Of a DNA stretch of 64,000 nucleotides, positions 51,355 through 58,442 are shown piece by piece. Origin of the DNA: Sorangium sp025924095 (GTDB taxonomy: Bacteria > Myxococcota_A > Polyangia > Polyangiales > Polyangiaceae); the NCBI RefSeq assembly GCF_051521505.1, contig NZ_CP150356.1, forward strand, positions 5,084,001 through 5,148,000, read 5' to 3'. The translations under genes and the position numbers were made by a program. The notes below the pieces were generated by a model. It worked only from the letters and a program-made list of their open reading frames with translations, had not been told where the DNA came from and made no database searches. Within the stretch, counting starts at the first letter, position 1; each line of letters opens with the position of its first letter.

Positions 51355-52415
51355 AGGCCAATATCGTTCTTTTGCCCGGCGACGGCATCGGCGTCGAAGT
51401 GGTCGCCGAAGCCCGCGCCACCCTCGATGCTGTCGCCGCCCAGTTCGGCCACAGCTTCACCTACTCGGAGCACCTCATCGGCGGGTGCGCCATCGACGCC
51501 ACCGGCACCGCGCTCACGCCGGAGACGCTCGACGCGTGCCGCGCGGCGGATGCCGTCCTCCTCGGCGCGGTCGGCGGCCCCAGGTGGGACAACCCGAGCG
51601 CGAATGTCCGCCCCGAGCAGGGGCTGCTCGCGCTGCGCCAGGGCCTCGGTCTGTACGCGAACCTGCGGCCGATCCGCCTGTTCCCGGAGCTCATCCAGGC
51701 CTCCCCGCTCAAGGCGGAGCGGCTCGCGGACGTCGACATCCTGGTCGTCCGGGAGCTCACGGGCGGGCTCTACTTCGGCAAGCCGCGCCTCCGCGAGGAG
51801 GTGAACGGGCGCAGGCGCGCGGTCGACACGCTCGAGTACACGGACGAGGAGATCGAGCGCGTCGTCGAGCTCGCCTTCCGCCTCGCGTCGTCGCGCAGGC
51901 GCCTCGTCACGTCGGTCGACAAGGCGAACGTCCTCGAGTCGTCGCGGCTCTGGCGGACGGTGGCGAACGAGGTCGCCGCGCGTCACCCGGAGATCCGCGT
52001 CGAGCACCAGCTCGTCGACTCGTGCGCGATGCGGCTCATCACGTCCGCGTCGGCGTTCGACGTCATCGTCACCGAGAACATGTTCGGCGACATCCTGACC
52101 GACGAGGCCGCCGTGCTGGCCGGGTCCCTGGGGCTCTGTCCGAGCGCGTCGCTGGGCGACGGCACGCGCGGGGTCTACGAGCCGATCCACGGCTCGGCGC
52201 CCGACATCGCCGGCAAGGGGATCGCCAACCCGATCGGCACGATCCTGAGCGCCGCGATGCTGCTCCGGCACTCGCTGCGGCTCGACAAGGAGGCCGCCGT
52301 GCTGGAGCGCGCCGTGGCGCAGGCCATCGCCGGCGGCGCCAGGACGGCGGACCTCGGCGGCAAGCTGTCGACCCAGGCGATGGGCGGCGCGGTGCGGGCG
52401 AAGCTCGCGACCTGA
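51351..52415 (+). CDS. leuB: 3-isopropylmalate dehydrogenase
   Basis: NAD-dependent oxidative decarboxylase of leucine synthesis (354 aa). It probably also acts on 3-methylmalate from the CimA route. Motifs are LLPGDGIGVEVV, LLGAVGGPRWD, RELTGGLYFGKPR, DKANVLESSRLWR (catalytic Lys), DSCAMRLI, TENMFGDILTDEAA (metal Asp) and EPIHGSAPDIAGKGIANP (NAD-binding loop). It is translationally coupled to cimA and is the last gene of the operon. GC-rich repeats follow the stop. Confidence 0.95.
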   Translation: MKANIVLLPGDGIGVEVVAEARATLDAVAAQFGHSFTYSEHLIGGCAIDATGTALTPETLDACRAADAVLLGAVGGPRWDNPSANVRPEQGLLALRQGLGLYANLRPIRLFPELIQASPLKAERLADVDILVVRELTGGLYFGKPRLREEVNGRRRAVDTLEYTDEEIERVVELAFRLASSRRRLVTSVDKANVLESSRLWRTVANEVAARHPEIRVEHQLVDSCAMRLITSASAFDVIVTENMFGDILTDEAAVLAGSLGLCPSASLGDGTRGVYEPIHGSAPDIAGKGIANPIGTILSAAMLLRHSLRLDKEAAVLERAVAQAIAGGARTADLGGKLSTQAMGGAVRAKLAT

Positions 52416-52450
52416 ACGCCCGCGCGGGGCGGCCTGGCAGCCCAAGGCCG

Positions 52451-52489
52451 GGTCCACCGCCGGCCCCGGGGCCGGTCCACCGCCGGCCC
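52451..52489. terminator. Direct repeat and palindrome after leuB, possible operon terminator
   Basis: GGTCCACCGCCGGCCC occurs at 52451-52466 and 52474-52489. The perfect 12-bp palindrome GGCCCCGGGGCC lies at 52462-52473 between them. It is 36 bp after the leuB stop. Strong secondary structure without a T-tract. Confidence 0.4.
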
Positions 52490-52559
52490 TCCGGGGCCTC
52501 GCGTTGCCGCCTTCCGGCGCGCCGCCAGCCATCCGCCATCTTCATCGTCGTCAACACCC

Positions 52560-52784
52560 TCACCGCCCCCGGTCCGGCGCTCCAGGCCCTGTGATCCGGT
52601 TCGTCGGCCGCAGGCGCGCGATCACCGAAAACGCCGTGTCCTCCACGAGCACCGGTCCCACCGGCTGCTCCAAGATATCGCCCCTCGCGTAGCCCAGGAG
52701 CTCCAGGGCCGCGCGGTTCACGCGCTCGATCGACCCGTCCATCCGGAGCACGGGGAGCGCGTCGGGATCGCGGAGAGGAGGTTC
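52560..52784 (-). pseudogene. PAS-domain remnant
   Basis: The reverse-strand frame here reads LPVLRMDGSIERVNRAALEL then LGYARGDILEQPVGPVLVED. This is a clear match to the first half of a PAS fold (pattern 'dG.i..vN.Aa.ellGY....llg.p'). It is preceded in frame by arginine-rich sequence of no recognisable origin and ends soon after. No output domain is attached, so I read it as a decayed or truncated sensor gene. A small intact PAS protein is less likely. Confidence 0.4.
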
Positions 52785-52984
52785 CGCGCGCCGCGCTTGC
52801 CGCACAGCGCTCGCTCGGGGGCCGGAGCCTCGGGAGCGCCGCGCCATCTCGGTTGACCGAGATGCTTGTATTTCAGGGCGCCACCAGGGCCGCCTTCGAG
52901 CATGGGCCGCGGAGGGTGTCGCCGAAAGCGTCCATGGTGTCTCAGGTGTCCTTCCTGGGGCAATCGACATCACTCCCCGGACAC

Positions 52985-53077
52985 CACACATGAACGTGTG
53001 ACGGGGAAGCTCAGGTCCCCGCGTGTCAACGCTCGTCGTCGAGACGGGCGTTGACTCCATCCACATGAATTGATGTG
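52985..53077. promoter_or_regulatory. Cluster of inverted repeats upstream of the aromatic-repeat lipoprotein gene
   Basis: CACAC-ATGAAC-GTGTG (52985-53000) and CACAT-GAATTG-ATGTG (53062-53077) are similar dyads, both containing CACATGAA. Between them is GTCAACGC (53025-53032) with its complement GCGTTGAC (53048-53055). TTGACT (53051-53056) could be a -35 element. The arrangement looks like paired operators over a promoter. Confidence 0.4.
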
Positions 53078-53094
53078 CACAGGAGAATGGGAAC

Positions 53095-53580
53095 ATGAGC
53101 CAATTGACGAAGTTCGCATCGCTCGTCGCCCTCGCGACGGCCCTCTCCGCGGCCGGATGCGTGGCCGAGGCGATGGCGTCGGAGGCGACGACGGACGACA
53201 CGACGGTCCAGACCGATGAGGCGAAGCAGGCGTCTCAGGGCGAGGAGATGGACTCCGCAGATCAGGAGTCGAGCGCGGCGCCGGCGACGGGCGTGAGCCC
53301 GGAGGACCCGAGCGCAGCGGACCCCGGCTCGGCGGACCTCGGCCCGACGAGCACCGGTGAGGAGGAGAGCGTCGGCGAGAACCCCGACGCGGCTTCGCGC
53401 TTCTGGGGTGGCGGCTGGGGCTTCCGGCCCTGGGGCTTCGGCGGCTGGGGCTTCCGGCCCTGGGGCTTCGGCGGCTTTGGCTTCCGGCCCTGGGGCTTCG
53501 GCGGCTGGGGCTTCCGGCCCTGGGGCTTCGGCGGCTGGGGCGGCTGGGGCGGCGGCTGCGGCGGCTTCTGCGGCATCTAG
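53095..53580 (+). CDS. Lipoprotein with (W/F)GFRPWGFGG aromatic repeat tail
   Basis: A 161-residue exported protein with AGGAG before the ATG. The signal peptide ends in lipobox LSAAGC with Cys22. An acidic disordered segment (about 25-100, rich in Asp, Glu, Ser, Thr) follows. Residues 104-150 are four copies of a ten-residue unit GFRPWGFGGW, with one W-to-F variant, and the tail ends GGWGGGCGGFCGI. I recognise no family. Arg plus Trp/Phe in a Gly background resembles phase-separating or adhesive low-complexity domains; a surface or extracellular-matrix role is a guess. Confidence 0.75.
   Translation: MSQLTKFASLVALATALSAAGCVAEAMASEATTDDTTVQTDEAKQASQGEEMDSADQESSAAPATGVSPEDPSAADPGSADLGPTSTGEEESVGENPDAASRFWGGGWGFRPWGFGGWGFRPWGFGGFGFRPWGFGGWGFRPWGFGGWGGWGGGCGGFCGI
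53413..53541. repeat. 30-bp tandem coding repeat
   Basis: The unit GGCTTCCGGCCCTGGGGCTT followed by CGGCGGCTGG is repeated four times almost without change. It encodes the aromatic decapeptide repeats. The near-identity at DNA level suggests recent expansion. Confidence 0.85.
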
Positions 53581-53724
53581 CGAGGAGCGCCGCCGGCCGC
53601 GGCTTCTGCTCCAGGGGCGCGGCCGGGGGCCGATGAACGCGGCGCCGTGGCTCGGTCCTCGTCACGGCGCCGCGCCTGGGCCCTCACGACCGCGCGACAA
53701 GGCCCTCGCGTGTCCGGATTCACC

Positions 53725-53755
53725 GAGGCTCCTCGTCCCCCCGCGAGGGAGCCTC
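53725..53755. terminator. Hairpin between convergent genes
   Basis: GAGGCTCC-TCG / CGA-G-GGAGCCTC: 11 paired bases with one bulge and an 8-nt loop. It lies between the aromatic-repeat lipoprotein gene and the convergent narK-type gene. Confidence 0.5.
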
Positions 53756-53825
53756 AGGCTCCAGGGGCGCCCAGCAGCCGCGGGACGCGCCCGCGTGCTC
53801 CTCGCCCCCCCGGGACACGCCTGGA

Positions 53826-55202
53826 TCAGGCGTCGGCCTCGGCGAGGCTCGGGATACGGTTCACGAGGAAGCGGGTCCTCATGTAGCACCACCACGTGAG
53901 CCCCATGCAGGTGAGATAGAAGACGAAGAAATACATGAGCGCCGTCGAGGCCCCGCCCGTCGCCTTGATCGAGGCGCCGAAGCTCCGCGGGATGAAGAAG
54001 CCGCCGAGCGCCCCGAGCGCCGAGGTGAACCCGAGGACGGCGGCGCTCTGGCGGCGCGCGGTGACCAGCGCCTCCTCGCGCGCCGCCTCGCCCCTGCCCT
54101 GTGCCGCGCGGAGATGGTCGCGCCGGAAGAGGATGGGGACCATCCGGAAGGTCGAGCCGTTGCCGATGCCGGTCGTGATGAACATGACCATGAACATCGT
54201 GACGACCCCGGCGTAGCTCTTCTCGTCGAGGAAGTGGATGATCCCGAGCGACGAGAGGCCCATCACCACGAAGTTGCAGAACGTGATGCGCGCTCCGCCG
54301 ATCTTGTCCGCGAGGTAGCCGCCCAGCGGGCGGGCCACCGAGCCGATGAGCGCGCCCAGGAACGTGAGCTCGAGCGTCACGGTGGGGAACTGCATCTTGA
54401 GCAGGAGCGGGAGGGCCGCCGAGTAGCCGATGAACGAGCCGAATGTCCCGATGTACAACCAGGCGATGATCCAGGTGTGCTTGTTCTTTGTGGCGGCCAG
54501 CTGGTCTTTGAAATTCGACTTCGCCGACGCCAGGTTGTTCATGAAGAAATACGCGCCGGCCGCCGAGATGAGGATGAACGGGATCCACATCAGCCCGGCG
54601 TTCTGCAGGTAAATCCCCGACTCGGTGTGGTACCCGCCGATCGCCGTCGCGACCGCGCCGGGCCCGACGAGGAGGGGCACGATGAGCTGCACATTGCTGA
54701 CGCCGACGTTGCCGCCGGCGGCGTTGAGCCCGAGCGCCAGCCCCTTCTTCTTGTCCGGATAGAAGAACGAGATGTTCGCCATGCTGGAGGCGAAGTTGCC
54801 CCCGCCGAGCCCCGCGGTCCCCGCCGCGATCGCCATCAGCCAGAACGGCGTGTCGGGCCTGGTCACGAGCACCGAGAGCGAGATCGCGGGAATCAGCAGC
54901 AAGAGCGCGCTGACGACCGTCCAGTTGCGCCCGCCGAACCTCGGGACGGCGAACGTGTAAGGGAACCGGATCAGCGCGCCGACGAGGCCCGGGATCGCGA
55001 CCAGCAGGAAGAGCTGGTCCAGCGTGTAGTTGAAGCCGACCTTGGGGAGCCGGGTGGCCGTCACGCTCCAGAGCAGCCAGACGGAAAAGCCGATGTTCTC
55101 GGCGATAATCGACCAGATGAGGTTCCGACGGGCGATCCGCTTCCCTGTCTTCTCCCAGAACGCATCATCATCGGGATTCCACTCGGTAATCAAAGTCGAC
55201 AT
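53826..55202 (-). CDS. Nitrate/nitrite transporter, NarK/NasA family (MFS)
   Basis: A 12-helix major-facilitator protein (458 aa) with AGGAGG five bases before the ATG. The NarK signature is clear: TAGLGGGNFASSMANISFF then YPDKKKGLALGLNAAGGNVGVS. The second conserved Gly-rich helix is in the C-half as TTGIGNGSTFRMVP. The conserved Arg residues that bind nitrate are at IRFPYTF and TFRMV. No nitrate reductase genes are visible, so uptake for assimilation versus nitrite exchange cannot be told. A cytoplasmic loop (about 365-395) is longer than usual. Confidence 0.9.
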   Translation of the reverse strand: MSTLITEWNPDDDAFWEKTGKRIARRNLIWSIIAENIGFSVWLLWSVTATRLPKVGFNYTLDQLFLLVAIPGLVGALIRFPYTFAVPRFGGRNWTVVSALLLLIPAISLSVLVTRPDTPFWLMAIAAGTAGLGGGNFASSMANISFFYPDKKKGLALGLNAAGGNVGVSNVQLIVPLLVGPGAVATAIGGYHTESGIYLQNAGLMWIPFILISAAGAYFFMNNLASAKSNFKDQLAATKNKHTWIIAWLYIGTFGSFIGYSAALPLLLKMQFPTVTLELTFLGALIGSVARPLGGYLADKIGGARITFCNFVVMGLSSLGIIHFLDEKSYAGVVTMFMVMFITTGIGNGSTFRMVPILFRRDHLRAAQGRGEAAREEALVTARRQSAAVLGFTSALGALGGFFIPRSFGASIKATGGASTALMYFFVFYLTCMGLTWWCYMRTRFLVNRIPSLAEADA

Positions 55203-55440
55203 CTGTCCTCCTCACCGAGACCGGTGCGCGGCCGCCTTGAAACATGGCGAGTCGAAGCCGCCGCTCTCCGATCAATTCCTGCTCTGCATCGGCCCTCGCG
55301 TCATACCGGTGGAGATCCAAAATCGGAGTTTCTCGTGTGTTTCCGAACCGTTTCGACGCATTTTTCCCGCGCGGCGTCGATCTCGTGGACGGTCGATGGC
55401 GCGGCGACGACAGCGCACGACGCCGCGCGGTGTCCCGGCT

Positions 55441-57096
55441 CTATCGAGCTGAGGCGGTGTGCGTCGAGCCCCCGCGCGTCGGGGCGACGCGCTCGGGCGG
55501 CGCCTCGATCTGGCCGAGCTTCTCCGCTCGATCGGCCACCCAGAAGCGCTCCGCGTCTGCCGCGCTCCAGGCGGACTCGTCCAGCAGCGGGAGGAGCGCG
55601 TCGAACAGGGCGCGCGCGCTCTGGAAGCGGTGGCGCGGGTCCTTGGCGAGGCACCGCAGGACGAGGCGGTCGATCGCGCGGGGGACGACCGGGCCGCGGC
55701 GCACCGACGGCGCGAGGGGCGCCTTCGTCATGTGCGCGACGAAGAGCTGCCCGGACGACGAGCCCTCGAACGGCAGCTCCCCGGTGAGGAGGAAATAGAG
55801 CGTGCCGCCGAGCGAGTAGACGTCGCTGCGCGCATCCGCGCGGTCGCCGCGGCACACCTCGGGCGCCATGTAAGCGGGCGTCCCGCAGAGCATGCCGCTG
55901 TTGGTCAGCTCGGCGTCCCGGCCGCCCTCGACCATCCGCGCGACGCCGAAGTCGAGCAGCTTGACGAAGTCGTGATCGTCGCCAGCGCGGGTGACGAAGA
56001 GGTTCTGCGGCTTGATGTCCCGGTGGATGATCCCGGCCTCGTGCGCCTCGATGAGCGAGCGGCAGGCCTGCAGGGCGAAGCGCACGGCGCGCGCCACGGG
56101 CATGGGGCCGTAGCTGCGCACGATCGCGGCGAGATCCGCCCCGCGCAGGTGCTCCATCGCGATGTAGTAGATGCCGTCGTCGCTCGCGCCGAAGTCGAAG
56201 ATCCGGATGGTGTGCGGATCGCTGAGCTTGCTGGCCGCGTGCGCCTCCTGCTCGAAGCGCTTCAGCAACGCCGTGTCCGGCGCGTCACGGGTCCTCAGGA
56301 GCTTGAGGGCGACGCCGCGCTGGAGCGTCTCGTCCCAGGCGAGCCAGACCTCGCTCATCCCCCCCTTGCCGATCGGCGCCTCGAGCCGATACCTGCCCAG
56401 CTTGCGCGCCTGATACACCTGCTGCCGCGCGGCCCAGACGACGTGGCTCGACAGGGCCCCGATCACCCCCGAGGAGGGGACGAAGATGTAATGGCTCGCG
56501 GCCGTGAGCAGCGTCGTCGGGTCGAGCCACGCCGCCAGGATCGATGGGGAGAAGAGCGCGGCGACGCCCATGACGGCCGGGAAGGCGAGGAACATCGGCG
56601 CGGAGGCGACGAGCGCCTTGCCGAACGGCGCCGGCACGAGCGCCGTGCGCAGCAGCACGACGATGGAGAGCCCGTGCATGTACGTGCTGGTCAGGCCGCC
56701 GAAATCGAGCGCCATGAGCGAGATGAAGAGCGCGGCCACGAGGAACGCCGCGTCGTACCCGAGCAGCACGACGCGCCCCGAGAGCGTCGGTCGACCCGTG
56801 AGCCGGTACACGGCGATGGCGATCGCCTGCTCGATCATGCGCATGACGATGCAGCGCCACACCGGCGCCCCGGGGTACAGCACGGTCGCCATGAACACGT
56901 CGACGAGCGTGAACGCGGGCCAGATCCAGAGCGCGACCCGGAAAGCGCGGCGGACCGCGCGACGGACGCTCTCGGTGTCGTGGGCGGACAGCGCGCTCCG
57001 CGGCGCGCCGATCGGGCGGGTCTCGCGCTCCCTGAGCATGCGTGACGAGGCCGAGCGCTCAGCGCGGAGAGCCTCTCTGGTCAGCGCACGCTTCAT
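55441..57096 (-). CDS. Ser/Thr protein kinase with N-terminal six-helix membrane domain
   Basis: A 551-residue protein. Residues 54-220 hold about six membrane helices (VALWIWPAFTLVDVFMATVL, VVLLGYDAAFLVAALFISLMAL, SIVVLLRTALV and others) and no large extracellular loop. The C-terminal Hanks kinase (about 235-500) is complete: GKGGMSEVW, Lys265, HRDIKPQN with Asp360, DFGVAR with Asp382, and APE at 411-413. The order (sensor helices first, kinase last) reverses the usual PknB layout. It is upstream of the nitrate transporter gene on the same strand, 238 bp away. Start at residue 1 or Met20. Confidence 0.87.
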   Translation of the reverse strand: MKRALTREALRAERSASSRMLRERETRPIGAPRSALSAHDTESVRRAVRRAFRVALWIWPAFTLVDVFMATVLYPGAPVWRCIVMRMIEQAIAIAVYRLTGRPTLSGRVVLLGYDAAFLVAALFISLMALDFGGLTSTYMHGLSIVVLLRTALVPAPFGKALVASAPMFLAFPAVMGVAALFSPSILAAWLDPTTLLTAASHYIFVPSSGVIGALSSHVVWAARQQVYQARKLGRYRLEAPIGKGGMSEVWLAWDETLQRGVALKLLRTRDAPDTALLKRFEQEAHAASKLSDPHTIRIFDFGASDDGIYYIAMEHLRGADLAAIVRSYGPMPVARAVRFALQACRSLIEAHEAGIIHRDIKPQNLFVTRAGDDHDFVKLLDFGVARMVEGGRDAELTNSGMLCGTPAYMAPEVCRGDRADARSDVYSLGGTLYFLLTGELPFEGSSSGQLFVAHMTKAPLAPSVRRGPVVPRAIDRLVLRCLAKDPRHRFQSARALFDALLPLLDESAWSAADAERFWVADRAEKLGQIEAPPERVAPTRGGSTHTASAR

Positions 57097-57446
57097 GGCG
57101 ACACTCGAGGGTCGCCAGAGCCGCGCCGAACGTCAAGCGAGCGTTGCTGGCTTCGGCGCGGCTGGTTTCCTCGGTCACGATGGCGGGCTGCGCCGCTCGC
57201 CGTCTCGCACCCAGGATGTCATACCAACAAGGTCACTCGCCGTCCGACCCGCCGTGTTCGTGCGCTGATCGCATACACGCCCCGAGGTCCGAGGTGATGA
57301 ATGCCGGCCGCGCCTCCGCGTCGCGGCGCGGGATCGAGCTCGGCGGGCCCGGCCGCTCGGCGCGCGGCCCCCCCGCGCGCCGCGCGCCCGAGGTCGCGGC
57401 GTCGCCCTGGTCAACCGGCCGGATCCATGCTTGAAAGCTCGCCATC
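57097..57446. other. 350-bp divergent intergenic region
   Basis: This separates the leftward membrane kinase from the rightward dus gene and should hold both promoters. I see no clear repeat, RNA gene or reading frame in it. Confidence 0.45.
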
Positions 57447-58433
57447 GTGCCGCTCTCGCCTGAAAGCTTTCGCCGGCTGTTCGAAAGCCGCCCCGTCGTC
57501 CTCGCGCCCATGGAGGACGTGACGGACGCCGTCTTCCGCCGCATCTGCCGGGAGCTCGGCGCCGAGCTGTGCGTGACGGAGTTCGTCAACGTCGAGGGGC
57601 TGCTGCGCGGGTGCAAGACCGCGCGGCGCAAGCTCACCCTGTCCGCCGACGATCAGCCGACGGCGATCCAGATCTACGGCGCCAACCCGGAGCGCCTCGC
57701 CGAGGCCGCGCAGGTCGCCGAGCAGGCAGGGCCGGCGTTCCTTGACGTCAACTGCGGCTGCTGGGTGCCGAAGATCGCCGGCCGCGGCGCGGGCGCGGGC
57801 TGGCTGCGCGATCCGGAGGCGATGGTGACGATGGCCCGGCTCGTGACGCGCACGGTCGCGCTCCCGGTCACCGTGAAGACGCGCATCGGCTGGGGACCCG
57901 AGTCCCACATGCCGATCGTCGACCTGGCGCGCCGCCTCGAGGACGCCGGCGTCGCCGCGCTCACGATCCACTGCCGCACGGCCCAGATGGGGCACAGCGG
58001 CGCGGCCGACTGGAGCTGGGCCGCCCGCGCGCGCGAGGGCGTGTCCATCCCTGTGGTGGTGAACGGCGACATCAAGACCGCCGACGACGCCGCCCGCGCG
58101 CTCCAGGAGACGGGCTGCGCCGGCGTGATGGTCGGCCGCGCCGCGATCGACCACCCCTGGGTCTTCCGCGAGGCCCGGGCCCTGCTCGACCACGGCGCGC
58201 GGCTGCCGCCGCCGACGGCCGAGGAGCGCTTCGCCCTGTGCCGCGCGCACCTCCTCGCGAACACCGAGGCGCGCGGCGAGCCGCACGGCGTGCGCGTGAC
58301 GCGGCGCCACCTGACCGGCTACCTCCGCGGCCTCCCTGGCGCGTCCGCCATCCGGCGCGAGCTGCTCTTCTGCGACAGCCTGGCGGGGTGCCTGGACATC
58401 CTCGACAGCGCCGCGCAGCGGCTCGCGGCCTGA
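57447..58433 (+). CDS. tRNA-dihydrouridine synthase
   Basis: FMN/NADPH enzyme reducing specific uridines in tRNA D-loops (328 aa, GTG start). The fold blocks are VLAPMEDVTDAVFRRICRELGA, TEFVNVEGLL, IQIYGANPERLAEAA, the active-site segment DVNCGCWVPKIAGRGAGAGWL with catalytic Cys105, VKTRIGW with Lys144, LTIHCRTAQMGHSGAADW, and VNGDI...GVMVGRAAIDHPW for FMN phosphate. The usual NxGCP loop reads NCGCW, so the proline after the catalytic Cys is replaced by Trp. Closest to DusB-type enzymes by eye. Confidence 0.9.
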   Translation: MPLSPESFRRLFESRPVVLAPMEDVTDAVFRRICRELGAELCVTEFVNVEGLLRGCKTARRKLTLSADDQPTAIQIYGANPERLAEAAQVAEQAGPAFLDVNCGCWVPKIAGRGAGAGWLRDPEAMVTMARLVTRTVALPVTVKTRIGWGPESHMPIVDLARRLEDAGVAALTIHCRTAQMGHSGAADWSWAARAREGVSIPVVVNGDIKTADDAARALQETGCAGVMVGRAAIDHPWVFREARALLDHGARLPPPTAEERFALCRAHLLANTEARGEPHGVRVTRRHLTGYLRGLPGASAIRRELLFCDSLAGCLDILDSAAQRLAA

Positions 58434-58442
58434 GGCGGCCGC

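Larger units (their letters stand above)
52416..53094. other. 679-bp gene-poor region between leuB and the aromatic-repeat lipoprotein gene
   Basis: It contains direct repeats and palindromes just after leuB (52451-52489), a PAS-domain remnant on the reverse strand (about 52560-52784), and several inverted repeats upstream of the next gene (52985-53077). Confidence 0.55.

Noticed and set aside
53095..53580. Ribosomal peptide (RiPP) precursor
   Set aside because: It has a lipoprotein signal peptide and no maturation, protease or transport genes lie next to it.
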